Shown here piece after piece: positions 15,653-25,116 of a DNA stretch of 64,000 nt; the stretch's first letter is position 1; each line of letters starts with the position of its first letter. The notes under the pieces were generated by a model. That model saw nothing but the letters and a program-made list of their open reading frames with translations, made no database searches and was not told the DNA's origin. The DNA lies in NCBI RefSeq assembly GCF_008807375.1, contig NZ_CP043311.1, positions 4,878,001 to 4,942,000 of the forward strand. Direction: 5' to 3'. The translations under genes were made by a program, and so were the position numbers. The DNA is from Pseudomonas lalkuanensis. GTDB taxonomy: Bacteria > Pseudomonadota > Gammaproteobacteria > Pseudomonadales > Pseudomonadaceae.

Positions 15653-16747
15653 ATGCTCCGCCGCCAGGTACTCACTCTCGCCAGCCTGCTGCTCGGTGCC
15701 GTTGGCCTGGGCGGCTGGACCCTGAGCCGCAAGGGCGATTCGCCCCTGCTGCTCTCCGCCCGCGACGACGCCGACGGCCATCATTACGCGGTCGGCTACC
15801 GCCTGGACGGCACGCAGGTGTTCGCCACCCGCGTCGCCCAGCGCTGCCATGACATCGTCCTGCACCCCAGCGAGCCGGTGGCGTTGTTCGTCGCCCGCCG
15901 TCCGGGTACCGAGAGCTACCTGGTGGACCTCACCGACGGCCGACTGTTGCAGACGCTGACTTCGCTGAAGGACCGCCACTTCTACGGCCATGGCGTCTGG
16001 CATCGCGACGGCGAATGGCTCTACACCACCGAGAACGACACCACCGACCCGGGCCGGGGCATGCTCGGCCGCTATCGCTTCGAAGGCGGCCAGCTGATCC
16101 ACGACGGCGAGCTTTCCACCCACGGCCTGGGCCCGCACCAGGTGTCCTGGATGCCCGACGGCGAAACCCTGGTGGTGGCCAATGGCGGTATCCGCACCGA
16201 GGCGGAAAGCCGGGTGGAGATGAACCTCGATGCCATGGAGCCAAGCCTGGTGCTGATGCGCCGAGACGGCAGCCTGCTGTCGAAGGAAACCCTGCCGCAG
16301 CAGATGAACAGCATCCGTCACCTGGCCATCGGTGCCGACGGCACCATAGTCGCCGGCCAGCAGTACATGGGCGATGCCACGGACCATGCCGACCTGCTCG
16401 CCATCAAGCGTCCCGGCCAGCCCTTCGAGCCCTTCCCGCTGGAGGACGAGCAACGCCTGGCGATGGTCCAGTACACCGCCAGCGTCGCCATCCATGACGA
16501 ACTGCGCCTGGTGGCCCTGACCGCGCCACGCGGCAACCGCTTCTTCATCTGGGACCTGGACAGCGGCGCCGTACGCCTGGACGCCCCCCTGCCGGACTGC
16601 GCCGGCGTCGGCGCGGTGAAGGACGGCTTCGTGGTCACCTCCGGCCAGGGCCGCTGCCGTGTCTACGACTGCCGTGGCGAACAGTTCATCGCCACGCCGC
16701 TGCAACTGCCGGCCAGTTTCTGGGACAACCACCTGCACCTGGCCTGA
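15653..16747 (+). CDS. DUF1513 periplasmic protein, probable beta-propeller, Tat-type leader
   Basis: 364 residues. The N-terminus MLRRQVLTLAS is a twin-arginine-like export signal followed by a short hydrophobic stretch. The body has WD-like strand repeats (for example HGVWHRDGEWLYTTEND and HQVSWMPDGETLVVANGG) and matches the DUF1513 family, expected to be a propeller. It starts 1 bp after the imelysin stop and is the last gene of the cluster. Tat export would suit a protein folded or loaded with a cofactor in the cytoplasm, but no cofactor site is obvious. Confidence 0.82.
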   Translation: MLRRQVLTLASLLLGAVGLGGWTLSRKGDSPLLLSARDDADGHHYAVGYRLDGTQVFATRVAQRCHDIVLHPSEPVALFVARRPGTESYLVDLTDGRLLQTLTSLKDRHFYGHGVWHRDGEWLYTTENDTTDPGRGMLGRYRFEGGQLIHDGELSTHGLGPHQVSWMPDGETLVVANGGIRTEAESRVEMNLDAMEPSLVLMRRDGSLLSKETLPQQMNSIRHLAIGADGTIVAGQQYMGDATDHADLLAIKRPGQPFEPFPLEDEQRLAMVQYTASVAIHDELRLVALTAPRGNRFFIWDLDSGAVRLDAPLPDCAGVGAVKDGFVVTSGQGRCRVYDCRGEQFIATPLQLPASFWDNHLHLA

Positions 16748-16751
16748 TAGG

Positions 16752-16793
16752 CTGTGGGAGCGAATTCATTCGCGAATGGATTCGCTCCCACAG
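16752..16793. repeat. REP-like near-perfect 42 bp palindrome
   Basis: CTGTGGGAGCGAAT and ATTCGCTCCCACAG are exact inverse arms. The 14 bases between them are also palindromic except for one T/G mismatch. It lies just after the DUF1513 stop and may act as a transcript end, although no T-run follows. The rest of the gap to 17025 shows nothing clear. Confidence 0.85.
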
Positions 16794-17025
16794 TACATGC
16801 ACCGACCGCCTTGATCTCCGAGCGAAAGCCCCACCACGCCTGGCTTCCTGGCACATTCGTACCCCACAAACTCCCTGTTTGCACCCTTCAGCGGCACCTC
16901 GCCGTGCCGACTAAGTGAATGCCTGCCCGACGTGCCCAGATGCGCCCTTCCGGCGATCGCACAACTGCAACATTCGTCTGGTAGAGAGCCCACATCTCCT
17001 TTCCTATTCCAAGAGGCGCAACACC

Positions 17026-18657
17026 ATGTCTCTGCGACGCTCCCTGCGTGGCCAGATCCTCACCCTGCTGGGCGGCAGCCTGCTATTACTGCTGCTGATC
17101 GCCCTGGCCTGTTTCCACTTCCTTTCCAGCGGCATCCAGTCCTATCGCGGGCTGGTGGACGGCACGCTGGAAGCATCGAGCCTTGTGGATGAGGCCAACC
17201 TCGAATTCAAGGTGCAGGTCCAGGAGTGGAAGAACGTGCTCCTGCGCGGCAAGGAGCAGGAGAGCCTGAACAAGTACTGGAGCCAGTTCGAAGGCCAGGA
17301 AGCCAAGGTCCAGGCCGTGCTCGGCAAGCTGGTGGTCAGGGCCCAGGCCATGGGCGACAGCGTCCTCAGGAGCAAGGTGGAAAGCCTGCGCAATGAACAC
17401 CGCAACCTCGGCGTCGCCTACCGCAAGGGCCGCGAAGCGTTCATCGCCGCAGGCGCCGACCCGGTGGCCGGTGACAACGCGGTCAAGGGCATCGACCGTG
17501 CGGCCAGCGAGCAGATGGGCGCCCTGGTGGCCGAACTGCACGCCCGTGGCAACCAGCAGTCCGAGGCCATCAGCGCCAGCGCCGACAGCACCGTCAACCT
17601 CGGCATCGTGGTGATGCTGCTGTCGAGCCTCGGCATCGGCCTGTTCAGCCTGTGGCTGATCAATCGCAACCTGATCGCGCCCATCACCTCCCTGATCGAC
17701 TACATCGCCCAGCTCAGCCAGGGCAACTTCGGCCAGCGTGTGGAGGCCACCCGCGAAGACGAACTGGGTCGCCTGGCCCGTGCCGCCAACACCCTGCGGG
17801 ACTTCCTCGCCGACACCTTCAACCGCCTCAAGCAGAGCACCGACCAACTGGACAGCGCCAGCGGCGAACTCCACGCCATCGCCAGCCTGATGGCCGAAGG
17901 CACCCGCGAGCAGTTCTCCCGCACCGACCAGGTGGCGACCGCCATGCACGAGATGTCGGCCACCGCCCAGGAAGTCGCGCGCCATGCCGCCGAGGCCGCC
18001 GGCGCGGCTGACCAGGCCGATCATTCGGCGCAACAGGGCGGTGCCGTGATGCAGGCCACCATCCACAGCATCACCGGCATGCGTGGCGAGATCGCCAACA
18101 CCGCCGAAGTGATCCGCCGCCTGGAAAGCGACAGCGGCCGCATCGGCAAGGTGCTGGAAGTGATTCGCGGCATCGCCGAGCAGACCAACCTGCTGGCCCT
18201 GAACGCCGCCATCGAAGCCGCCCGCGCGGGCGACCAGGGCCGTGGCTTCGCCGTAGTCGCCGACGAAGTCCGCACCCTGGCCCAGCGCACCGCCGAATCC
18301 ACCGCCGAGATCCACCAGATCATCGACACCGTGCAGACCGGCGCCCTCAACGCCGTGCGCGCCATCGAGAGCGGGCAGAGCCGCAGCGAGGAAAGCGTCG
18401 CCCAGGTCACCGAGGCCGGCGCCATGCTGCAGCGCATCACCGATGCGGTGGAAGCGATCCGCGACATGAACCGGCAGATCGCCACGGCAGCGGAGGAGCA
18501 GACGTCCGTGGCCGAGGACATCTCGCGCAACCTCACCGAGATCACCGCCATCGCCACCACCAACGAGGGCAACGTGCAGCGCACCCAGGGCGCCAGCCAG
18601 CACCTGCAAGGTCTTTCCGGCGACCTCAACCAGCTCACCGCCCGCCTCCACGCCTGA
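17026..18657 (+). CDS. Methyl-accepting chemotaxis protein
   Basis: 543 residues from ATG 17026. TM1 (about 11-34), a ~155-residue periplasmic helical ligand-binding region, TM2 (about 192-213) and HAMP (about 214-266) are followed by a cytoplasmic signalling domain with the conserved hairpin tip [18 protein letters not shown] (about 385-402). It senses a periplasmic ligand and controls the CheA/CheW complex. The ligand domain looks like a four-helix-bundle type ([13 protein letters not shown] is family-typical); the ligand is unknown. It has no chemotaxis neighbours and is not part of the equivalent P. aeruginosa stretch as I recall it, so it may be a lineage-specific insertion. Confidence 0.93.
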   Translation: MSLRRSLRGQILTLLGGSLLLLLLIALACFHFLSSGIQSYRGLVDGTLEASSLVDEANLEFKVQVQEWKNVLLRGKEQESLNKYWSQFEGQEAKVQAVLGKLVVRAQAMGDSVLRSKVESLRNEHRNLGVAYRKGREAFIAAGADPVAGDNAVKGIDRAASEQMGALVAELHARGNQQSEAISASADSTVNLGIVVMLLSSLGIGLFSLWLINRNLIAPITSLIDYIAQLSQGNFGQRVEATREDELGRLARAANTLRDFLADTFNRLKQSTDQLDSASGELHAIASLMAEGTREQFSRTDQVATAMHEMSATAQEVARHAAEAAGAADQADHSAQQGGAVMQATIHSITGMRGEIANTAEVIRRLESDSGRIGKVLEVIRGIAEQTNLLALNAAIEAARAGDQGRGFAVVADEVRTLAQRTAESTAEIHQIIDTVQTGALNAVRAIESGQSRSEESVAQVTEAGAMLQRITDAVEAIRDMNRQIATAAEEQTSVAEDISRNLTEITAIATTNEGNVQRTQGASQHLQGLSGDLNQLTARLHA

Positions 18658-18818
18658 CCGGCACAGGGCACAGGGAAGTGCCTTCAGCCCCCACCCGTTG
18701 ATCAGAAAGGGCCCGATCGCCCCTCAGGCAACTGACACGAAAAGTCGCGATCTACCGGGATTATTCGCCGTTGGAATAGTCTAATCAGCAGAACGCAACG
18801 TCCTGCAATTTCTTGTCT

Positions 18819-18845
18819 TTGACTTGGATCCGGCTCTGGTACTAA
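18819..18845 (+). promoter_or_regulatory. Weak candidate promoter for mexVW
   Basis: TTGACT (18819-18824), then 15 bp, then TACTAA (18840-18845). The -35 is good, but spacing is short and the -10 is poor. It lies 55 bp before the mexV ATG in a 242 bp non-coding gap. Confidence 0.3.
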
Positions 18846-18899
18846 GGTGCATCCCTCGCCTATTCCCAGGCCTATTTTCCCCTGCCAAGGAACCGGAAT

Positions 18900-20051
18900 A
18901 TGTTGCTCCGCCGCATGCTCATCATGCTGGGGGTGGTTGCACTCGTGGTGCTCGCCCTCGCCGCCTACAAAGGCCTCTCGATCTACCAGCAGGTCCAGCA
19001 GTTCTCTGCGCCCCAGCCGCCCATCAATGTCTCCGCCGAGAAATCCGTCGAGCTGCCCTGGCAAAGCCGCTTGCCCGCCATCGGCTCGCTGAAGGCCTTC
19101 CAGGGTGTCGACCTCACCGTGGAAGCCAGTGGCACCGTCCAGGACGTGCTGTTCCTCTCCGGCGAGAAGGTCAGACAGGGCCAGCCGCTGATCCAGATGG
19201 ACAGCGATGTGGAACGCGCCACCCTGGCCACCGCCGAGGCCGAGCTGGCCCTGGCGCGCGTCGAGTTCGAACGCGGCCGCAGCCTGGTCAGCCGCCAGAA
19301 CATCTCCAAGAGCGAGTTCGACCGCCTGTCCTCGGAACTCCAGGCCGCCACCGGCAAGGTCGCCCAGCTCAAGGCCATGATGGACAAGAAGCGCATCATC
19401 GCGCCCTTCTCCGGCACCATCGGCATCCGTCAGGTGGACGTGGGTGACTTCCTTTCCTCCGGCACCATCATCGCCACCCTGCAGGACCTGAACACCCTGT
19501 TCGTCGACTTCTTCCTGCCGGAGCAATCCGCTCCGCTGCTGGCGGTCGGACAGAAGGTACGCATCAGCGTGGCCGCCTTCCCCGGCGAGTACTTCGAAGG
19601 CGACATCGCCGCGCTCAACCCCAAGGTGGAGGAAAGCACCCGCAACCTGCAGGTCCGCGCGGTGCTGCAGAACCCCGACGGCAAGCTGCTGCCGGGCATG
19701 TTCGCCAACCTCGAAGTGCTGCTGCCGGGTGACACGGAGCGCGTGGTGGTGCCGGAAAGCGCCATTACCTACACGCTCTACGGCAACTCGGTGTACGTCA
19801 TCAACGAGAAGAAGAACGCCGAGGGCCAGCCCGAGAAAGGCCAGGACGGCCAGCCCCAGCTGGTGGTGGAACGCCGCTTCGTCGAGACCGGTGAGCGTCG
19901 TGACGGCAAGGTCGTGATCCTCAAGGGCCTCCAGGCCGGCGAACAGGTGGTGACTTCCGGCCAGCTCAAGCTGGACAACGGTTCCCACGTCGCCATCGTC
20001 CCTGACCAGACCCTGGCCACCAAACCGGAAAATCAAGCCCGCGCCGAGTGA
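18900..20051 (+). CDS. mexV: RND efflux periplasmic adaptor MexV
   Basis: 383 residues; AAGGA precedes ATG 18900. An N-terminal hydrophobic anchor (about 5-25) is followed by the barrel-sandwich (lipoyl-like), alpha-hairpin and beta-barrel parts of a membrane fusion protein (VDLTVEASGTVQDVLFLSGE; RIIAPFSGTIGIRQVDVGD). It links the inner-membrane pump MexW to an outer-membrane channel. No channel gene is present here; in P. aeruginosa MexVW is reported to use OprM. The next gene is the pump, 26 bp downstream. Confidence 0.92.
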   Translation: MLLRRMLIMLGVVALVVLALAAYKGLSIYQQVQQFSAPQPPINVSAEKSVELPWQSRLPAIGSLKAFQGVDLTVEASGTVQDVLFLSGEKVRQGQPLIQMDSDVERATLATAEAELALARVEFERGRSLVSRQNISKSEFDRLSSELQAATGKVAQLKAMMDKKRIIAPFSGTIGIRQVDVGDFLSSGTIIATLQDLNTLFVDFFLPEQSAPLLAVGQKVRISVAAFPGEYFEGDIAALNPKVEESTRNLQVRAVLQNPDGKLLPGMFANLEVLLPGDTERVVVPESAITYTLYGNSVYVINEKKNAEGQPEKGQDGQPQLVVERRFVETGERRDGKVVILKGLQAGEQVVTSGQLKLDNGSHVAIVPDQTLATKPENQARAE

Positions 20052-20077
20052 CACGCACGCGCGCGAAGGAACGGAAC

Positions 20078-23000
20078 ATGGCTTTCACAGATCCTTTCAT
20101 CCGTCGCCCGGTACTGGCGACCGTGGTCAGCCTGCTGATCGTGCTGCTGGGCATGCAGGCCTTCAGCAAACTGGTGATCCGCCAGTACCCGCAGATGGAA
20201 AACGCCCTGATCACGGTGACCACCGCCTACCCCGGTGCCAACGCCGAGACCATCCAGGGCTATATCACCCAACCGCTGCAACAGAGCCTGGCCAGCGCCG
20301 AAGGCATCGACTACATGACCTCGGCGAGCCAGCAGAACGCCTCGGTCATCCAGATCTACGCGCGCATCGGCGCCAACTCCGACCGGCTCTTCACTGAACT
20401 GCTGGCCAAGGCCAACGAAGTGAAGAACCAGCTGCCCCAGGACGCCGAAGACCCGGTGCTGTCCAAGGAAGCGGCAGACTCCACGGCGCTGATGTACATC
20501 AGCTTCTATAGCGATGAGCTGTCCAACCCGCAGATCACCGACTACCTGTCGCGGGTGATTCAGCCCAAGCTGGCCACCCTGCCCGGCATGGCCGAAGCGG
20601 AAATCCTCGGCAACCAGGTCTTCGCCATGCGCCTGTGGCTGGACCCGGTGCGGATGGCCGCCTATGGCATCACCGCCAACGACATCCGCGAAGCGGTGCG
20701 CAAGTACAACTTCCTCTCCGCCGCTGGCGAAGTGAAAGGCCAGTACGTGGTCACCAGCATCAACGCCACCACCGACCTCAAGTCGCCGGATGCCTTCGGC
20801 GCCATCCCGGTGAAGACGGTGGGTGACAGCCGCGTGCTGGTACGCGACATCGCACGGGTGGAAATGGGCGCGGAGAACTACGACTCCATCAGCTCGTTCG
20901 ACGGCATCCCTTCGGTCTACATCGGCATCAAGGGCACCCCCAGCGCCAACCCGCTGGACGTGATCAAGCACGTGCGCGCGCTGATGCCGGAGCTGGAATC
21001 CCAGCTGCCGCCGAACCTCAAGGTATCCATCGCCTACGACGCCACCCGCTTCATCCAGGCCTCCATCGACGAAGTGGTGAAGACCCTTGGCGAAGCGGTG
21101 CTGATCGTGATCGTGGTCGTGTTCCTGTTCCTCGGCGCATTCCGCTCGGTGCTGATCCCGGTGATCACCATCCCGCTGTCGATGATCGGCGTGCTCTTCT
21201 TCATGCAGTTGATGGGTTACTCGATCAACCTGCTGACGCTGCTGGCCATGGTGCTCGCCATCGGCCTGGTGGTGGACGACGCCATCGTGGTGGTGGAGAA
21301 CATCCACCGGCACATCGAAGAGGGCAAGACCCCCTTCGACGCCGCCATCGAGGGCGCCCGCGAGATCGCCGTACCGGTCATCTCGATGACCATCACCCTG
21401 GCGGCTGTGTACGCGCCCATCGGTTTCCTCGAGGGCCTGACCGGCGCGCTGTTCCGCGAATTCGCCCTGACCCTGGCGGGCGCGGTGATCATTTCCGGCA
21501 TCGTCGCGCTGACCTTGTCGCCGATGATGTGCTCCAAGCTGCTGCGCCACGACGAGAACCCCACGGGTCTGGCGCACCGCCTGGACATGATCTTCGACCG
21601 CCTCAAGCGGCGCTACCAGCACGCCCTGCACGGCACCCTCAACACCCGTCCGGTGGTGGTGGTGTTCGCGCTCATCGTGCTGTGCCTGATCCCGGTGTTG
21701 CTGAAGTTCACCAAGAGCGAACTGGCCCCGGACGAAGACCAGGGCATCGTCTTCATCATGTCCAAGGCTCCGCAACCCACCAACCTGGAGTACCTGAACG
21801 CCTACACCGACAAGTTCGTGACGATCTTCAAGGAGTTTCCCGAGTACTACTCCTCGTTCCAGATCAACGGATTCGACGGCGTGCAGTCGGGCATCGGCGG
21901 CTTCCTGCTCAAGCCCTGGGATGAGCGCGAGCGCACCCAGATGGAGCTGCTCCACGAGGTCCAGGGCAAGCTCAACCAGATCCCAGGACTGCAGATCTTC
22001 GGCTTCAACCTGCCGTCGCTGCCGGGTACCGGTGAGGGCCTGCCGTTCCAGTTCGTGATCAACACCCCCAACGACTACGAGTCGCTGCTGCAGGTGACCG
22101 AGCGCATCAAGGCTCGCGCCCTGGAGTCGGGCAAGTTCGCCTTCCTCAACGTCGACCTGGCGTTCGACAAGCCGGAGGTGGTGGTGGACATCGACCGGGC
22201 CAAGGCCGCGCAGATGGGCGTTTCCATGGAAGACCTCGGCTCGACCCTGGCCACCCTGCTGGGCGAAGGGGAGATCAACCGCTTCACCATCGACGGCCGC
22301 AGCTACAAGGTGATCGCCCAGGTGGAACGCGCCTACCGGGACAATCCGGGTTGGCTGAGCAACTACTACGTGAAGAGCGATAGCGGCGCCATGGTGCCCC
22401 TGTCGACCCTGATCAGCGTGCATGACAGCGCCCGGCCTACCCGCCTGAAGCAGTTCCAGCAGCTCAACTCGGCAATCATCGAAGGCTTCCCGATGGTGAG
22501 CATGGGCGAGGCCATCGACACCGTGTCGCAGATCGCCCGCGAGGAAGCGCCGCGCGGCTACGGCTTCGACTACGCCGGCGCCTCGCGCCAGTACGTGCAG
22601 GAAGGCAGCGCACTCTACGTCACCTTCGCCCTGGCACTGGCGATCATCTTCCTGGTGCTGGCGGCGCAGTTCGAGAGCTTCCGCGACCCGCTGGTGATCC
22701 TGGTGACGGTGCCGCTGTCCATCTGCGGGGCACTGATCCCGCTGTTCCTCGGCTGGTCGAGCATGAACATCTACACCCAGGTGGGCCTGGTGACGCTGAT
22801 CGGCCTGATCAGCAAGCACGGCATCCTGATCGTGGAGTTCGCCAACCAGCTGCGCCGCGAGAAGGGCCTGTCGGCCCGCGAAGCGGTGGAGGAAGCGGCC
22901 GCCATCCGCCTGCGTCCGGTCCTGATGACCACCGCGGCCATGGTGTTCGGCATGGTGCCGCTGATCATCGCCACCGGTGCCGGTGCGGTCAGCCGCTTCG

Positions 23001-23131
23001 ACATCGGCCTGGTGATCGCCACCGGCATGTCCATCGGTACGCTGTTCACCCTCTTCGTGCTGCCGTGCGTGTACACGCTGCTGGCGAAGAAGGACCTGCA
23101 GCCCGAGGGCCAGCTGGCGGCCAGCCACTGA
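20078..23131 (+). CDS. mexW: RND multidrug efflux transporter MexW
   Basis: 1017 residues from ATG 20078 (AAGGAACGGA upstream). Twelve transmembrane helices and two large periplasmic loops typical of the AcrB/HAE1 family. The proton-relay aspartates in TM4 are present (LVVDDAIVVVENIHR, D400-D401 approximately), as is the TM10 lysine (GLISKHGILIVEFAN). It exports drugs by proton antiport with MexV. Gene order and position match P. aeruginosa PA4374-PA4375. No local repressor gene is visible. Confidence 0.95.
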   Translation: MAFTDPFIRRPVLATVVSLLIVLLGMQAFSKLVIRQYPQMENALITVTTAYPGANAETIQGYITQPLQQSLASAEGIDYMTSASQQNASVIQIYARIGANSDRLFTELLAKANEVKNQLPQDAEDPVLSKEAADSTALMYISFYSDELSNPQITDYLSRVIQPKLATLPGMAEAEILGNQVFAMRLWLDPVRMAAYGITANDIREAVRKYNFLSAAGEVKGQYVVTSINATTDLKSPDAFGAIPVKTVGDSRVLVRDIARVEMGAENYDSISSFDGIPSVYIGIKGTPSANPLDVIKHVRALMPELESQLPPNLKVSIAYDATRFIQASIDEVVKTLGEAVLIVIVVVFLFLGAFRSVLIPVITIPLSMIGVLFFMQLMGYSINLLTLLAMVLAIGLVVDDAIVVVENIHRHIEEGKTPFDAAIEGAREIAVPVISMTITLAAVYAPIGFLEGLTGALFREFALTLAGAVIISGIVALTLSPMMCSKLLRHDENPTGLAHRLDMIFDRLKRRYQHALHGTLNTRPVVVVFALIVLCLIPVLLKFTKSELAPDEDQGIVFIMSKAPQPTNLEYLNAYTDKFVTIFKEFPEYYSSFQINGFDGVQSGIGGFLLKPWDERERTQMELLHEVQGKLNQIPGLQIFGFNLPSLPGTGEGLPFQFVINTPNDYESLLQVTERIKARALESGKFAFLNVDLAFDKPEVVVDIDRAKAAQMGVSMEDLGSTLATLLGEGEINRFTIDGRSYKVIAQVERAYRDNPGWLSNYYVKSDSGAMVPLSTLISVHDSARPTRLKQFQQLNSAIIEGFPMVSMGEAIDTVSQIAREEAPRGYGFDYAGASRQYVQEGSALYVTFALALAIIFLVLAAQFESFRDPLVILVTVPLSICGALIPLFLGWSSMNIYTQVGLVTLIGLISKHGILIVEFANQLRREKGLSAREAVEEAAAIRLRPVLMTTAAMVFGMVPLIIATGAGAVSRFDIGLVIATGMSIGTLFTLFVLPCVYTLLAKKDLQPEGQLAASH

Positions 23132-23148
23132 GCCCGGACGCGATAACG

Positions 23149-23178
23149 AAAAGCCCCGCAATTGCGGGGCTTTTCTTT
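23149..23178 (+). terminator. Rho-independent terminator of mexVW
   Basis: Palindrome AAAAGCCCCGC-AATT-GCGGGGCTTTT at 23149-23174, followed by CTTTG; 11 bp stem. Confidence 0.92.
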
Positions 23179-23190
23179 GCCTGCCTCATC

Positions 23191-23278
23191 GTAGGGCGCG
23201 CCATGCGCACCGGCTCCGCGCCTGAATGGGGATCAAAGGAAACCGGCTAACGCCGTTGGTGCGCGCGGTGCACCCTAC
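23191..23278. repeat. Dispersed inverted repeat (GTAGGGTGCGCC type)
   Basis: Left arm GTAGGGCGCGCCATGCGCAC (23191) and right arm ending GTGCACCCTAC (23278) are imperfect inverses (17 of 21 positions). A related copy starts at 51301. Confidence 0.65.
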
Positions 23279-23311
23279 CCGAGTTCGCGGGGTTTTCGGC
23301 GTATCCTGCTC

Positions 23312-23536
23312 TCACTCCTGGCCACGTAGCCCCTGTGACAGGCCAAACATGAACAGCAGCAGGTTCTGGTCCGGCTGCACATTGGCCTTCAGCCGGGCGT
23401 TGGGTGGCAGCGGGCAATAGCCCAGGCCATTGACACTGACCACGGAGGGCGAAGGCTCATGCCAGGCAGCCACCGCCAGGGAGGCCACTCCCAAGGCGCC
23501 GACGAGGAACAAAGCTCGCGTGACTTCTAACTTCAT
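23312..23536 (-). CDS. Small secreted hypothetical protein
   Basis: 74 residues with a clear signal peptide (hydrophobic residues ~7-22, cleavage near AVA-AWH) and a mature part of about 50 residues with one cysteine. The start has AAGGGG 8 bp upstream, which supports a real gene. No domain recognised. It stands alone between the mexVW terminator and colS, followed upstream (23537-23826) by ~290 bp in which I see nothing clear. Confidence 0.6.
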   Translation of the reverse strand: MKLEVTRALFLVGALGVASLAVAAWHEPSPSVVSVNGLGYCPLPPNARLKANVQPDQNLLLFMFGLSQGLRGQE

Positions 23537-23826
23537 GATCGCAACCCCTTGATAGCGCTGCCAAACGCTGCTTCATAACCGTAGATCAGCAACTACCCGT
23601 GTGCCCAATGCAGCGACGAATGGTGCCTTTTTCTCCCCGGGCCGTGCGCAGGCGCGAGGCCCACTGCCCGGCCTCTTCGGCGCCATTCCGCCAGCCGAAA
23701 GACTGCCGCCCTGGTCCAGGCGGTCGAGGTTAGCAGCCGATTGTTGCAGTTCGAGTGAACGGGAACTTCAAGGCGGGACGGGAAGTGCTGGGTGGCCAAT
23801 GTAGCCGGCAACTGGTGAAAAAATCG

Positions 23827-25116
23827 TCAAGAAGCGGGATTGGCGTTTCCCTTGAGGTCCACCTCGAAACGGCAACCCGTGGGCTGGGAGGCGCTCAGGC
23901 TGACGGTCCAGCCCTGGTTGTCGCAGATCCGCTGCACCAGCGAAAGGCCCAGACCCAGGCCGTCGCCGCGCTTGGCAGGCCCCCGGACGAAGGGGCGGAA
24001 CATCGCCTCGCGATCCTCCTCGGGGATGCCGACGCCGCTGTCCTCCACCACGAATCCGTCGTCCTTCAAGACCAGGCGGATGCTGCCGCTGTCGGTGTAG
24101 TGCAGGGCGTTGCGCAACAGGTTGCCCAGCACCGAGCGCAGGAAAGAAGCGTTATAGCGCCGCTCCTGGGGCTGCCCCGGCTGGTATTCGAAGCGCAGCC
24201 CCTTGTGTTCGATAGCGCCACGCCATTGGCTGGCGAGGTCATCGGCCACGCTGCTCAGGCTCGCCTGGGGCGCCACGCTGGCCTCATCGCGCTGGGAGCG
24301 CGCCAGCATCAGGAAGGTCTGCACCAGGTCGCGCATTTCCTCGGTGGCACGGGCGATGCGCTCCACCTGGTTGCGGCCCCGGGTATCGAGGCTGGGGTTC
24401 TCCGCCAACAGCTCGCAGGATGTGGCCAGCACCATCAGCGGCGTACGCAGCTCGTGGCTGACGTCACTGGTGAACAGGCGCTCGCGGTTCAGTACCTCGT
24501 GCAGCCGGCCCAGGGTGTCGTCGAACGCCTGGGCCAGTTGGCCCACCTCGTCGGAGGCGTAATCCGGCGCCAGCGGCGGCGCCATGCCCAGCAACTGATC
24601 GCGATGGCGGACCTGGCCGGCCAGGCGAACAACGGGCTCGATGACCTTGCGCGCCAGCAGCCAGCCCAGCAGCAGGGCCAGTACCACACTGATGCCGAAG
24701 CCGACCATCACCACGCGGTAGAGCACCTGTTCGCGGGCCTCGAAATCGCTCTGGTCCTGCAGCATCACATAGCGTCGGCCATCGATCTCGCGCACCAGCG
24801 CATGGTAGGAGTTCTCGCCCTCGAAGACTTCGTGGAACCCCAGCTTCAGACCGGCGAGGTCTTCTGGCAGGGCGTAGGGGCCACGTCCGTCGCTGCTGTA
24901 GAAACGGGTGTCGCTGTCCAGGCTGGGCGTCCGGCCCTGGGCGATGTTCTGGGTCAGGACCCGCGTGAGCTCGTTGTTCAGGTCGCGGGAGATCAGCTGC
25001 TCCTCGATTACATGCACCACCTCGATGATCCCCACCGCGAAGGTGCCGCCCACGAGCGCGGTCATCAGTACGAAGGCGATGAGAATCCGTCGAGCCAGGC
25101 TCTGCTTAAACTCCAT
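23827..25116 (-). CDS. colS: Sensor histidine kinase ColS
   Basis: 429 residues from ATG 25116. TM1 (about 9-31), a ~100-residue periplasmic domain, TM2 (about 132-155), HAMP, then a HisKA domain with phospho-acceptor H221 (DVSHELRTP) and an HATPase domain (NLLRNALHY; GDGLGLGLSLV). The periplasmic domain carries H95-E96-V-F-E99: an ExxE iron/zinc-binding motif like the one through which P. putida ColS senses excess Zn2+/Fe3+. It overlaps the colR stop by 11 bp, so kinase and regulator are co-translated. Confidence 0.92.
   Translation of the reverse strand: MEFKQSLARRILIAFVLMTALVGGTFAVGIIEVVHVIEEQLISRDLNNELTRVLTQNIAQGRTPSLDSDTRFYSSDGRGPYALPEDLAGLKLGFHEVFEGENSYHALVREIDGRRYVMLQDQSDFEAREQVLYRVVMVGFGISVVLALLLGWLLARKVIEPVVRLAGQVRHRDQLLGMAPPLAPDYASDEVGQLAQAFDDTLGRLHEVLNRERLFTSDVSHELRTPLMVLATSCELLAENPSLDTRGRNQVERIARATEEMRDLVQTFLMLARSQRDEASVAPQASLSSVADDLASQWRGAIEHKGLRFEYQPGQPQERRYNASFLRSVLGNLLRNALHYTDSGSIRLVLKDDGFVVEDSGVGIPEEDREAMFRPFVRGPAKRGDGLGLGLSLVQRICDNQGWTVSLSASQPTGCRFEVDLKGNANPAS

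Noticed and set aside
20033..23161. 1042-residue open frame on the - strand
   Set aside because: Antisense shadow of mexW: the GC3-rich code leaves long open frames, and the protein has no family features while the + strand gives a textbook RND pump.
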